Shown one piece after another: positions 1-8,048 of a DNA stretch of 45,010 nucleotides; within the stretch, counting starts at the first letter, position 1, and each line of letters begins with the position of its first letter. The position numbers and the translations under genes are program-made. Source of the DNA: Terriglobia bacterium. GTDB taxonomy: Bacteria > Acidobacteriota > Terriglobia > Bryobacterales > Bryobacteraceae. The stretch covers positions 1 to 45,010 of the forward strand of contig JAJPHN010000033.1 of the NCBI GenBank assembly GCA_021325235.1, in the 5' to 3' direction. The notes under the pieces were generated by a model that saw only the letters and a program-made list of their open reading frames with translations, was not told the origin of the DNA and made no database searches.

Positions 1-231
1 CTGTTCTTCGCTGAACCTGCTGTTCTTCACCTTTTCGTTTTCCTTCCGCAACTTCGTTGCTTCGGAAAACCCAGTTTAGAGTGGCTCAGTTCTATCGGGC
101 AAGGTCAAGTTATCGTCGTGCGAGTTGCGCGCAGCCAGCCAACATTGAACGATCTCGTTGGCGGAATAACTCCTGGAAATCGTCACGGCGAACTAGATTG
201 GGGAAAATCGAAAGGTCGCGAGATTTGGTGA
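1..231 (+). CDS. MazE-like antitoxin, C-terminal part (start not identified)
   Basis: The frame is open from the window edge to a TGA at 229-231. Its last ~40 residues look like the toxin-binding tail of MazE: a Thr-Leu-x-Asp-Leu-Val segment, then GGITPGNRHGELDWG and a terminal Gly-Arg-Glu-Ile-Trp, which matches the family's ITPENxHxExDWG...KEVW ending. The part encoded by about 1-80 does not resemble the SpoVT/AbrB DNA-binding fold expected there. The N-terminus may therefore be frameshifted, replaced, or begin before the window. The stop overlaps the GTG of the following mazF (GTGA at 228-231), which is normal for a translationally coupled antitoxin-toxin pair. Recognition of the C-terminal tail is solid. 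Whether the protein is intact is uncertain. Confidence 0.6.
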   Translation: MFFAEPAVLHLFVFLPQLRCFGKPSLEWLSSIGQGQVIVVRVARSQPTLNDLVGGITPGNRHGELDWGKSKGREIW

Positions 232-572
232 AGAAGGGTCGCGCGGCCCAGGCGGGTGATTTGATCAAAATCAACTTCGATCCCCAGTCAGGCCACGAGC
301 AAGCTGGCTGGCGGCCGGCTTTGGTTATCTCGGAGGGTGTCTATAACGAGCGGTCGGATCTTGCTTTGATCTGTCCAATAACGAGCCAGGTGAAAGGATA
401 TCCGTTCGAGGTTCGTCTTCCTGAGGATTGCGCTTTTCGAGGTGTTGTACTAGCAGATCATGTCAAATCGGCAAATCTTAGAGCACGCGGGGCCAAGCAC
501 GTGGGGATTGCTCCAAAACAAGTGCTCGAAACGGTTCGCACCTATGTGGCGCTTCTGATCGGGCGCAAGTAG
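228..572 (+). CDS. mazF: MazF family endoribonuclease toxin
   Basis: This 114-residue protein is a MazF/PemK/ChpA-type toxin, a sequence-specific mRNA interferase. The family pattern is clear: GDLIKINFDPQSGHEQAGWR near the N-terminus (GDxI..xFDPxxGxEQAGxRP), then Pro-Ala-Leu-Val-Ile-Ser, a Cys-Pro-Ile-Thr segment, KGYPFEV, and LADHVKSANLRARGA near the C-terminus. GTG at 228 is chosen as start because it overlaps the antitoxin stop and gives the usual family length. Longer reading from 57 would run through the antitoxin gene in another frame and adds no family similarity. The catalytic-face residues (Arg of AGWRP and the Thr of the CPIT strand) are present, so the toxin looks intact even though its antitoxin is doubtful. 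Confidence 0.88.
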   Translation: MKKGRAAQAGDLIKINFDPQSGHEQAGWRPALVISEGVYNERSDLALICPITSQVKGYPFEVRLPEDCAFRGVVLADHVKSANLRARGAKHVGIAPKQVLETVRTYVALLIGRK

Positions 573-594
573 GCGGCTTTCTTATGCTGGAAAG

Positions 595-1344
595 ATGATC
601 GTTCTCATAACGGGCGCAAGTTCGGGATTCGGTGAAGCGGCGGCGCGGAAGTTCGTCGCGAATGGCGCGCAGGTGGTTGGAACCGGGCGGCGCGGCGACC
701 GGCTCGAGGCACTCGGGAAAGAACTGGGTTCGGCGTTTCATCCTCTCATCTTCGATGTGGGAAATCGCAAACAGGTCGAGGCGAGGCTGGGGAAGTTGCC
801 GAAAGAAGTCGCGGCGGTCGATGTGCTGGTGAACAACGCTGGCGGGGCGATCGGGCTCGACCCGGCACAGTCGGCGCATCTGGATGATTGGGACGCAATG
901 ATCGACAGCAATGTAAAAGGGCTGGTCTATTGCACGCGTCTGCTGCTGCCGGGCATGATCGAGCGCGGGCGCGGACATATCGTGAACATCGGGTCCGTGG
1001 CGGGCAACTGGCCCTATCCGGGCGGAAACGTGTACGGCGCTGCCAAGGCATTCGTGCAGCAGTTCAGCCTGAATCTGCGCTCGGATCTGCTGGGAACACC
1101 CGTGCGGGTGACCGACATCCAGCCGGGCCTCGCCGGCGGGACGGAGTTCTCTCAGGTTCGATTCAAGGGCGATGAGAAGCGTGCCGCCGCCGTTTACGAA
1201 GGCACTCAGCCGCTCACGCCCGAAGATATTGCCGAGACGATCTACTGGGTAGTGAACCAGCCAGCACATGTGAATGTGAACCGGATCGAGCTGATGCCCG
1301 TATGTCAGGCATTTGCGCCGCTTGCGGTGAAGCGTCAGGGCTGA
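595..1344 (+). CDS. ydfG: NADP-dependent 3-hydroxy acid dehydrogenase (YdfG-type SDR)
   Basis: A 249-residue classical short-chain dehydrogenase, almost the length of E. coli YdfG (248), which it follows along its whole length. The nucleotide-binding TGASSGFG is at residues 6-13, NNAG at 80-83, catalytic Ser at 134, and Tyr147/Lys151 in YGAAK. The YdfG-specific C-terminal half is present: GTEFSQVRFKGD, LTPEDIAE and PAHVNVNRIELMPV. YdfG oxidises L-allo-threonine, serine and 3-hydroxy acids and can reduce malonic semialdehyde; it is cytoplasmic. The gene starts 22 nt after mazF with a GGAAAG ribosome-binding site. No pathway partner is adjacent, so the physiological substrate is not set by context. 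Confidence 0.9.
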   Translation: MIVLITGASSGFGEAAARKFVANGAQVVGTGRRGDRLEALGKELGSAFHPLIFDVGNRKQVEARLGKLPKEVAAVDVLVNNAGGAIGLDPAQSAHLDDWDAMIDSNVKGLVYCTRLLLPGMIERGRGHIVNIGSVAGNWPYPGGNVYGAAKAFVQQFSLNLRSDLLGTPVRVTDIQPGLAGGTEFSQVRFKGDEKRAAAVYEGTQPLTPEDIAETIYWVVNQPAHVNVNRIELMPVCQAFAPLAVKRQG

Positions 1345-1410
1345 CTTGTCACGTTGCGGAATTTGTGTTGTAACGGAGCGCTATAAGGACGCACTGCATC
1401 AGCTCGCTAA

Positions 1411-1658
1411 ATGAAGGAACCCGAGTGGGTTGCTCCCGGAGTTGTTCTCGCGATTCAGGAGATGCAACTGGCCGAACATGGCGGCTCGCTCGGGATTCGC
1501 GATTGCTGAACGGGCGCGCGATGAGTGCGAGCCAGGCGGATGTGGTGATTGCGGTGATGAATCTGGCATCGGGCGCTTGCGGCGAAGAGGACTTCGCGGC
1601 GTGGCTGGCGCAGAAGGATGTTACGAAGCGGGCGGCTTTGAAAGCCAAGCACGCGTGA
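1411..1658 (+). pseudogene. Remnant of a Doc (death-on-curing) toxin gene, internally deleted and frameshifted
   Basis: The first frame, from ATG 1411, encodes 32 residues typical of a Doc N-terminus (Pro-x-Trp-Val start, AIQEMQLAEHGGSLGIRD) and then hits TGA at 1507-1509. A second frame resumes immediately with LLNGRA, the expected continuation of the same helix. It then jumps straight to a Doc C-terminus (SASQADVVIAVMNLASG, then EEDFAAWLA), ending at 1656-1658. The middle of the protein, including the Fic-like HxFx(D/E)GNKR catalytic motif, is absent. About 45 of the usual ~125-130 residues are missing. An open frame ending in TGA at 1412-1414 overlaps the ATG as an antitoxin gene would, but I cannot recognise it. 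This is a decayed toxin-antitoxin locus with no functional toxin. Confidence 0.75.
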
Positions 1659-1688
1659 CGAGCGAGGCCATTTCCGGTTCACATATTT

Positions 1689-1856
1689 TCAGCAGCACTT
1701 CGCGTTTGAATATTTTCGGCGATAGCGGCGGTCGGCGAATTGCTTCCACGCCGTTGAGGAATGCCGTTGTCCGGAGGCATGCAGATAGCGCGCGTAGGCG
1801 GACTGGTCCGAGAGCTCGCGGATTAAGTCGCGCACGTACGTGAAAAATCGTTTCAT
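1689..1856 (-). CDS. YbdD/YjiX family small protein (DUF466), cstA partner
   Basis: A 55-residue minus-strand protein starting at ATG 1854-1856 and ending at TGA 1689-1691. It begins [16 protein letters not shown], has a central Tyr-Ala-Arg-Tyr-Leu-His segment, a Trp-Lys-Gln-Phe segment, an Arg-rich stretch, and ends Lys-Cys-Cys. This is the form of the short YbdD/YjiX proteins encoded directly after cstA/btsT in many bacteria, including the characteristic C-terminal di-cysteine. Its ATG overlaps the cstA stop by 4 nt (1853-1856), so it is very likely translationally coupled to the transporter. In E. coli the YbdD/YjiX proteins are needed with CstA/BtsT for pyruvate uptake. The gene is easy to miss because it is so short. 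Confidence 0.85.
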   Translation of the reverse strand: MKRFFTYVRDLIRELSDQSAYARYLHASGQRHSSTAWKQFADRRYRRKYSNAKCC

Positions 1857-3898
1857 ACCTGCTCCACTTCGAGCTGTGTCGGAACGAATGGCGCTTCCGA
1901 ACTGGCCACTATGCGCGTGCCGCGCAGCAGACCGTACCAGACGCGCACGGAATCCGCCACAATGATCAGAACCAGAACGAGAAAAGCGCCGCAGACCACC
2001 GCGTCCAGGCGCTCATTGAAGGCCACGCGTGCTGTTTTCGCTGCGCGATCGAGCAGAGTTGCATGGGAGAGAAAGCCGATGCGCGGGTCGGGTGAGAAAA
2101 TCTTCTGCCATCCGGCGGTAAACGTGACCGCGAGCAGCCAGATGAGCGGGCCCACTGTGATCCAGGCGTACCGGAGTCGATACATTTTGATCAAAATCGT
2201 GGTCGCAACACAGAGTGCCACCGCGCTCAGCAGCTGATTCGAAATCCCGAAGAGCGGCCAAAGAGAATTGATGCCACCCAACGGATCGATCACGCCCTGA
2301 TAGAGGAAATAACCCCAAGCGGCAGTGACGAGCGCGCTGGTGGCGAGCATGCCGGGAGTCCAGGAAATTCGCCCTAATGGTTTGTAAACGTGACCGAGCA
2401 GATCCTGCAGCATGAAGCGTCCGACGCGCGTGCCGGCATCGATAATCGTGAGAATAAAAAGCGCTTCGAAGAGAATGGCGAAGTGATACCAGAAGCTGAG
2501 CAGGCCGTCGCCGAAGCCGGTCTTCTGAAGTGCATTGCCAAAGATGTGCGCCATGCCGAGTGCGAGCGAGGGAGCGCCGCCGGTGCGTCCGAATAACGTT
2601 TTTTCGCCGACGCTGTGCGCCAGCTGTGCCATCTCGGCTGCGGAGACCGGGAAACCCCAGTTGGTGATGGTCGTAACGGCTGCTTGCGGCAATGCGCCGA
2701 CGATGCCCGGCGGCGAATTGACCGCGAAGAATATACCCGGCTGCAGACTGGCCGCGGCTACCATCGCCATAATGGCGACGAAACCTTCGAGCAGCATCCC
2801 GCCATAACCGATGGGCCAGGCCTGCCACTCGCGCGCGATCATTTTGGGCGTTGTGCCGGAGGAGATCAGCGAATGAAAACCCGAGATGGCACCGCAGGCG
2901 ATCGTGATGAAGCAGAACGGAAAAATTTTGCCGGCGAAAATGGGGCCGCTGCCATCCGTAAAGCGTGTGAGCGCAGGCAAGGCGAGCGGCGGATGCGTTC
3001 CGAGAATACCCAGCGCGAGCGCGAAGATGACGCCGAGCTTGATGAACGTGCTCAGATAATCGCGCGGAGCAAGCAGGAGCCAGACGGGCAGCGCGCTGGC
3101 GAGAAATCCGTACAGAATAATCGCGATGGTCAGCGCGATTCCGCCCCAGGTGAACCAGGGCGACCACGTTTCGGATGCGCCGACCAGCTTGCCGCCATAG
3201 ATACTCGCGATGAGCAGCACAAAGCCGATGGCGGAACATTCGAGCACTTTGCCGGGACGCAGAAGCCGCAGATAAAGGCCCATGAAGATCGCGATCGGGA
3301 TGGTCATAGCAATCGTGAACGTGCCCCAGGGGCTTGCCTTGAGCGCATTCACGACCACGAGTGCGACCACGGCGAGCAGGACGATCATGATCAGCAGCAC
3401 AGTGATGAGCGAAACGAAACCGCCCACTTTGCCGATCTCCTCGCGCGCCATCTGGCCGAGTGTCTTGCCGTCGCGCCGCATTGAGCAAAAGAGAATGACA
3501 AAATCCTGCACCGCGCCCGCGAGCACACAGCCGAAGAGAATCCAGAGCGTACCCGGCAGATAGCCGAATTGCGCGGCAAGCGTTGGGCCGACGAGCGGAC
3601 CGGGTCCGGCGATCGCGGCAAAGTGATGCCCGAAGAGGATCCATTTGTTGGTGGGCTCGAAATCGTGTCCGTCGCGCAGGCGCTCGGCGGGAGTCGCGCG
3701 GCGATCATCGAGAGCCATGACCTTGGCCGCAATGAATTTTGCGTAGAAGCGGAAGCCGACCAGAAACGTGCAGGCGGCCGCGGCAACCAGCCAGAGGCTG
3801 TTGACCGGTTCTCCGCGTGCGCTGGCAATCATGCCGATAGCGATTGCGGCGAGAACACTCACCAGCGCCCAAAGGAGCGTTGCGAAATGACGTCGCAT
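1853..3898 (-). CDS. cstA: Carbon starvation protein CstA family transporter
   Basis: A 681-residue, multi-spanning inner-membrane protein of the CstA/BtsT family, which imports pyruvate and has been linked to peptide uptake during carbon starvation. Family hallmarks are the early [20 protein letters not shown]-like segment, [31 protein letters not shown] (residues ~90-110), and the central [19 protein letters not shown] with SSGTTPKM. The length agrees with E. coli CstA (701) and BtsT (716). It lies between an unknown membrane-anchored gene (13 nt upstream) and the ybdD-like gene it overlaps, so the three probably form one minus-strand operon. No BtsSR-type two-component system is visible nearby. 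Confidence 0.93.
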   Translation of the reverse strand: MRRHFATLLWALVSVLAAIAIGMIASARGEPVNSLWLVAAAACTFLVGFRFYAKFIAAKVMALDDRRATPAERLRDGHDFEPTNKWILFGHHFAAIAGPGPLVGPTLAAQFGYLPGTLWILFGCVLAGAVQDFVILFCSMRRDGKTLGQMAREEIGKVGGFVSLITVLLIMIVLLAVVALVVVNALKASPWGTFTIAMTIPIAIFMGLYLRLLRPGKVLECSAIGFVLLIASIYGGKLVGASETWSPWFTWGGIALTIAIILYGFLASALPVWLLLAPRDYLSTFIKLGVIFALALGILGTHPPLALPALTRFTDGSGPIFAGKIFPFCFITIACGAISGFHSLISSGTTPKMIAREWQAWPIGYGGMLLEGFVAIMAMVAAASLQPGIFFAVNSPPGIVGALPQAAVTTITNWGFPVSAAEMAQLAHSVGEKTLFGRTGGAPSLALGMAHIFGNALQKTGFGDGLLSFWYHFAILFEALFILTIIDAGTRVGRFMLQDLLGHVYKPLGRISWTPGMLATSALVTAAWGYFLYQGVIDPLGGINSLWPLFGISNQLLSAVALCVATTILIKMYRLRYAWITVGPLIWLLAVTFTAGWQKIFSPDPRIGFLSHATLLDRAAKTARVAFNERLDAVVCGAFLVLVLIIVADSVRVWYGLLRGTRIVASSEAPFVPTQLEVEQV

Positions 3899-3911
3899 AG
3901 ATAAGAGGATT

Positions 3912-4376
3912 TTAGAACCGAATCGTAGCGGTCACCAACGCGGCCAGTAAAGCGAGCACGATCGCGCCGGCGCAGGCTGTGATCAGAATACGATTCAGCG
4001 GCGATTTGCCGCGCGACTGGAGCCGGATTTCGACCACGCTCGCGCGCTTACCAGACCGCAGTTTCGGGCCGGCCTTCTGTGCGCAGGAAGGCAGTTCAAT
4101 CACCTGCTTCACTCGCGGCTCGACAGAACCGCCGCGTACATCGAGCGGCTGCGTCAGCCCGACCACCAGGCTGGTAGAAGTCTCGGTCACAGCGCCGATG
4201 TACTGCCGGGAGAGCCAGATTTCGGTGCCCGTTTTGGCGTTCACGACCTGTACTTCGGCGCGTTCGCCGATGCCCAGCAGCCATTCGTTGGGTTCGGAAT
4301 GCGCGATAGGCGGATAAAACGCGAACCTGCGGCGTCCCACGTAGTCGAGCGGCGAAGGCACGAGCGGCGCCGGCAT
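3912..4376 (-). CDS. Hypothetical protein with C-terminal membrane anchor
   Basis: I do not recognise this 154-residue protein. It has a soluble N-terminal ~115 residues containing [34 protein letters not shown] and a Cys in ELPSCAQ, followed by a Lys/Arg-rich stretch. A single hydrophobic segment (about residues 131-151) ends almost at the C-terminus, which resembles a tail anchor. The predicted strand content of the first part (short alternating hydrophobic stretches) suggests a small beta domain facing the cytoplasm. The gene is the first of a probable operon with cstA, 13 nt downstream. ATG 4376 gives the frame with good coding character. The overlapping ATG at 4380 belongs to a different, non-coding-looking frame. 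Confidence 0.65.
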   Translation of the reverse strand: MPAPLVPSPLDYVGRRRFAFYPPIAHSEPNEWLLGIGERAEVQVVNAKTGTEIWLSRQYIGAVTETSTSLVVGLTQPLDVRGGSVEPRVKQVIELPSCAQKAGPKLRSGKRASVVEIRLQSRGKSPLNRILITACAGAIVLALLAALVTATIRF

Positions 4377-4467
4377 CCATTAAAGTGTAACGAACAAATT
4401 ACGAAGAGCAAAAATGCTCGCTTGATGCACTAAACTGAAGGTTGCAATCCAAAACCGGATCGATCGT

Positions 4468-4911
4468 TTGTCCTCCACCACAGTCCTAGAAGCCAATTCG
4501 CTGATTGCAAGCAAAGCAGCCGCCCGGCGGTCGTTTGTGCTGATGTTCTTCTGCACCTTGATTGGTGCGGCGGCGCAGATGTTGATCAAGCAGGGCAGCG
4601 CGCAGCTTGGCACGCATGTAACGCTCGGCCAATTGCTTCAAAGCCCGGCCGTCTTCTTTCGCTTCGCGCTGGGAATGGTGACCAACGTCAAGCTGTTCTT
4701 TGGTTATAGCTGTTATGCCATCAATGTGCTGCTGATCGCGATGGCGCTCAAGGGGCGCGAGCTCTCGCGGCTCTACCCGATTATTGCGCTGACGTATGTG
4801 TGGGTGACGTTCCTGTCGCTGGCATTGCTGGGCGAGCATCTGAATTTTTTCAAAGCAATCGGCATTGCCTTCATTGTTGGGGGCGTTTCGGTGCTGGGGA
4901 TGAAGAAGTAG
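4468..4911 (+). CDS. EamA/SMR-like half-size transporter, first of pair
   Basis: A 147-residue membrane protein with about four hydrophobic segments after a ~20-residue hydrophilic head. It reads FCTLIGAAAQMLIKQGSAQL near the N-terminus. The last two helices carry RELSRLYPIIALTYVWVTFL and GIAFIVGGVSVLGM, the layout of half-size drug/metabolite (EamA, ArnE/ArnF, SMR-like) transporters. The start is TTG 4468; I see no in-frame ATG that preserves the first helix. It is followed without a gap by a paralogue at 4912, so the two probably assemble as a heterodimer. Substrate is unknown. ArnE/ArnF lipid-linked sugar flippases and small multidrug exporters are the nearest models. Confidence 0.75.
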   Translation: MSSTTVLEANSLIASKAAARRSFVLMFFCTLIGAAAQMLIKQGSAQLGTHVTLGQLLQSPAVFFRFALGMVTNVKLFFGYSCYAINVLLIAMALKGRELSRLYPIIALTYVWVTFLSLALLGEHLNFFKAIGIAFIVGGVSVLGMKK

Positions 4912-5274
4912 ATGCACGCCACGCACACGCCGCTCAGTTCAATTATTCTTGTCCTGGTCGGATCGTTCTTCGGATCGTTCGGGGCCGTGTTTTTGAAGCT
5001 GGGCGCGGAACATATGAAGGGGCAACTGGCTCGCCTGCTCACGAATTACTGGCTGGCCACCGGAGTTGCATTCTATCTTCTCTCGTCGGTGTTCTACATG
5101 GCCGGCGTTTCGCAGGGGCAGCTCACAGTCCTTTATCCGATGGTGTCGCTCGGCTATATCTGGGCGGTGCTTTGGGCGCGCATCTTCTTCAAAGAGCCGT
5201 TTACGATGGCGAAGATCGGCGGCCTGGCCATGATCATCTTCGGCGTTTCACTGATCAATTTCGGCAACGCCTGA
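4912..5274 (+). CDS. EamA/SMR-like half-size transporter, second of pair
   Basis: A 120-residue four-helix membrane protein whose ATG directly follows the stop of the preceding transporter. It shows SFFGSFGAVFLKLGAEHMKG in helix 1, a Met-Ala-Gly-Val-Ser-Gln-Gly-Gln-Leu turn, LYPMVSLGYIWAVLWARIFF and IGGLAMIIFGVSLINFG. The shared LYP(I/M)xxLxYxW motif with its neighbour indicates that they are paralogues from a tandem duplication. This protein lacks the soluble N-terminal extension of the first partner. The gene ends 6 nt from the convergent exchanger gene at 5281. The family assignment is good; the substrate cannot be inferred. Confidence 0.75.
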   Translation: MHATHTPLSSIILVLVGSFFGSFGAVFLKLGAEHMKGQLARLLTNYWLATGVAFYLLSSVFYMAGVSQGQLTVLYPMVSLGYIWAVLWARIFFKEPFTMAKIGGLAMIIFGVSLINFGNA

Positions 5275-5280
5275 GCACTC

Positions 5281-6456
5281 TCAGGCAATCTCGGCGCGCC
5301 ACGTCTCGGCGAAACTCGTAATCGCGGGCGGCAGACGGCGCGCTACCAGCAACCTGGCGATTTCGGCGCCGCTCCAGATGAAGAACGCGATCGTGATCCA
5401 GTGACGCGGCAGCGCAAACTGGGCCGCAAACAGAAGAAACATCAGCAGCGCTTCCCACCAATCGATTTCCATGTTGAGCAGAAGCATCAGCGCTGCGAGA
5501 CTCTGGGCAATCGTGAGCAGCAGCTCAGCCTGCTGTTTCGGATCGAGCGCAAATCCGGTGATTGCACCCTGGCTCATCGAGAACACGAGCGGCAGCATGG
5601 CGACGAGCAGTGTCCATTGATTGATGTTGCTGGAGGCGATGTTCATAATCGCGACGGGCGCTTTTTCCGGCTGTCGTGCGAAGTAAAAGGTTGAGGCGAG
5701 CTCCGGGAATTCGGAGATGATGGGCGCGAACCACTGGATGACGACAAAGGTCGGGATGCCGATTACAGTGGCGACGGCAATCATACTGCCGAGAAACGGT
5801 TCGGCTGTGAAATAGATGAGGCCGCCGCCAACGAGGAAGCAGGCAAAGATCGCGGCGATGCGCCTGGGACGCGCGGCTGTGACGATTGCGCGCGGAATGC
5901 CGCCGAGATCTTCGATCTCTTCTTTTTCCTGCGGCGGAAGCTTCGTCAGGAGCCATAAGTAGGCCGCATAGAAGAGAATAAGGACGCAGGCGTCGTAGGC
6001 GTGCAGGTTTGCTTTCCACCAGATGAACAGCGCGTAGAGGAGCGGCGGCGCGAGAGCGATCACCTCGACGCTGTGGTGCAGATCGAGCTCAATTTTGCGG
6101 AGCGGCGAATGCTCGTTGCGTCGATGAACCACAGCCGCAGTCAGATAAATGACGGGCCACGCGATACCGGTGAGCAAACGTAGTGCGCCGGTGAGATTCG
6201 CGAGCAGCAGATCGGTCTGGCGATGCCAGGCCAGCACGGCTTCGACTGCAAATTCGGGCAGCGTCTGCATCCACGCCAGGATCGCCAGCGCGAATCCCTG
6301 CGCTACGAAAAATTGCGCGGACTCGGCGCCCCAGGTGATCAGGATTGACGCAGCCAGGATGCAGGGCGCTGTCCAGAGCGCGGACCACGGGCTGGCGTGC
6401 GCAAGCGGCGCGGCGGCAACGAACAGAAAAATTCCGGCGAGCTGCTGCGGGCGCAT
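5281..6456 (-). CDS. Sodium/calcium exchanger-like membrane protein (CaCA superfamily)
   Basis: A 391-residue integral membrane protein with an N-terminal signal-like helix and about ten hydrophobic segments in two halves separated by a charged loop (KLPPQEKEEIEDLGG, near residue 180). Each half carries a version of the alpha-repeat of cation/Ca2+ exchangers: AWMQTLPEFAVEA near residue 60, and APIISEFPELASTF near 250 followed by MNIASSNINQWT. The conserved acidic residues (Glu in LPE and in FPE) and the Asn-x-x-x-Ser-Asn-x-x-Asn helix are kept. The canonical G(T/S)S of the first repeat is altered (MQT). It may move another divalent ion, so the ion specificity is open. Confidence 0.75.
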   Translation of the reverse strand: MRPQQLAGIFLFVAAAPLAHASPWSALWTAPCILAASILITWGAESAQFFVAQGFALAILAWMQTLPEFAVEAVLAWHRQTDLLLANLTGALRLLTGIAWPVIYLTAAVVHRRNEHSPLRKIELDLHHSVEVIALAPPLLYALFIWWKANLHAYDACVLILFYAAYLWLLTKLPPQEKEEIEDLGGIPRAIVTAARPRRIAAIFACFLVGGGLIYFTAEPFLGSMIAVATVIGIPTFVVIQWFAPIISEFPELASTFYFARQPEKAPVAIMNIASSNINQWTLLVAMLPLVFSMSQGAITGFALDPKQQAELLLTIAQSLAALMLLLNMEIDWWEALLMFLLFAAQFALPRHWITIAFFIWSGAEIARLLVARRLPPAITSFAETWRAEIA

Positions 6457-6463
6457 GTTTGGG

Positions 6464-7987
6464 TCAGACGAAGCGAATCTCCGGCTCGTCTGTACCCGGG
6501 CGCGCGCATTGGACGGAGTGTTTTTGAAAGGCCTCGGATTTCTGAGGAAAATCGGTGCGATAGTGGCCGCCGCGGCTTTCTTCGCGCGCGAGTGCTGCGC
6601 GTGAGATCAGCGTTGCGACCTGATGGATGTTGCGGATTTCGAAACGCGCGCGGTCGGGTACGGCCGAGCGCTCATAGGTACGCGCCTGCAGACGTTTGTA
6701 GGCAGCTTCCAACTCCGGGCCATTGCGCAGCACACCGCAGGCATTCCAGGCGATGGCGCGCAGATCGCGTTCACTGATCGCCGGAAAGCGTGCGTTGTAG
6801 GGGCGCGGAGGAATCGCTTTGGTGCGCGGTTCGACTGTTTTCATTGCTTTGCCGGCGCGCGCTCCGTAGACTACGCCTTCGAGCAGCGAATTGCTGGCCA
6901 GCCGGTTCGCACCATGCACGCCCGTGCAGGCCACTTCGCCCGCGGCAAACAGGCGTGCGATGCTGGTGCGGCCAAAGAGATCGGTCTCGACGCCGCCCAT
7001 CGCGTAATGCGCTGCCGGACGCACCGGAGCCGGCATGATTTCGAGATTCACTCCGTATTGCAGACAGGTCTCGAAGATGCGCGGATAATGCTCACGCACG
7101 AAGCCGGCGGGCAGATGCGTCAGATCGAGATAAGCACTGTCGTCGCCAGTGGCGCGGAGCTCCATCACGATCGAGCGGGAAACGACGTCGCGCGGCGCGA
7201 GTTCTTTGAGCGGATGGTAGCGCTCCATAAAGCGCTCGCCGCTTGCATTGCGCAGGTAGCCGCCTTCGCCGCGCAGCGCCTCGCTCAAAAGAAAGCGCGG
7301 TACGCCCGGGATGTAGAGCGCCGTGGGATGAAACTGCACGAATTCGATATCTTCGACCAGCGCCCCGGCGCGAAAGGCACAAGCCACGCCATCGCCGGTG
7401 GCTACGTCGGGGTTCGTGGTGTTTTCAAAGACGCGGCCAAGGCCGCCGGTAGCGAGCAGCACCGCGCGCGCCCGGATCGAAACGGTGGTCTGCGTTTTTT
7501 CATCGAAGGCAAAGACGCCGGCCACTTCGCCGTCTTCGACCAGCAGGTCTGTAACGGCCGCAAAAGCCTGGAACGAGATGCTATCGAGGGTGCGCGCTTT
7601 GTGGCGCAGTGTGCGTACGATCTCGCGGCCAGTGGAATCGCCATGCGCGTGCAGCACGCGATTGCGGCTATGGGCCCCTTCGCGTGCAAACAGGAGCTTG
7701 CTGCCTTCGCGATCGAACTCGGTTCCCCAGTCGATCAGCCGCTCAATGGCGGCCGGCGCCTCTTCGACGAGCACGCGCACGGCTTCTACGTTGCAGAGAC
7801 CGTCGCCCGCCACAATTGTGTCGTGCTCGTGAAGCTCGACTTCGTCGTCATCGCTGAGCGCAGCTGCGATTCCGCCCTGCGCATACTCAGAAGACGACTC
7901 TCGCAGGGTGTCTTTGGCAACCACCAGCACGCGTCCGGCGGCTGCTGCTTCGATAGCGGCGCTTAAGCCTGCAACCCCGGCTCCCAC
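6464..7987 (-). CDS. nadB: L-aspartate oxidase
   Basis: This flavoprotein oxidises L-aspartate to iminoaspartate, the first step of de novo NAD synthesis. Visible family features are the FAD-binding GAGVAGLSAA at the extreme N-terminus, SSSEYAQGGIAA, FVQFHPTALY, RGEGGYLRN, PRDVVSRSI, and the C-terminal FAD contact GANRLASNSLLEGVVYG. About 507 residues is near the usual 510-540. GTG 7987 is the last possible conventional start but removes most of the first beta strand; the frame is open upstream and reads Thr-Asp-Phe-Val-Val-Val before GAG. The true start may be a CTG near 8044-8047, just before the divergent aroB start. nadA and nadC are not in the window. Confidence 0.93.
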   Translation of the reverse strand: MGAGVAGLSAAIEAAAAGRVLVVAKDTLRESSSEYAQGGIAAALSDDDEVELHEHDTIVAGDGLCNVEAVRVLVEEAPAAIERLIDWGTEFDREGSKLLFAREGAHSRNRVLHAHGDSTGREIVRTLRHKARTLDSISFQAFAAVTDLLVEDGEVAGVFAFDEKTQTTVSIRARAVLLATGGLGRVFENTTNPDVATGDGVACAFRAGALVEDIEFVQFHPTALYIPGVPRFLLSEALRGEGGYLRNASGERFMERYHPLKELAPRDVVSRSIVMELRATGDDSAYLDLTHLPAGFVREHYPRIFETCLQYGVNLEIMPAPVRPAAHYAMGGVETDLFGRTSIARLFAAGEVACTGVHGANRLASNSLLEGVVYGARAGKAMKTVEPRTKAIPPRPYNARFPAISERDLRAIAWNACGVLRNGPELEAAYKRLQARTYERSAVPDRARFEIRNIHQVATLISRAALAREESRGGHYRTDFPQKSEAFQKHSVQCARPGTDEPEIRFV

Positions 7988-8048
7988 GACGACAAAATCG
8001 GTTTGAATAGTCTGAGGCGAGGCGGCGATACCCTCATAGTACAGCAGG

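Noticed and set aside
2013-3644. Long open frame (543 codons) on the minus strand inside cstA
   Set aside because: It is an out-of-frame shadow of cstA, rich in Arg/Ala/His with no membrane or domain pattern; the CstA frame has clear family motifs.
6623-7966. 447-codon plus-strand open frame opposite nadB
   Set aside because: Shadow of nadB; NadB on the minus strand accounts for the region from FAD motif to C-terminus.
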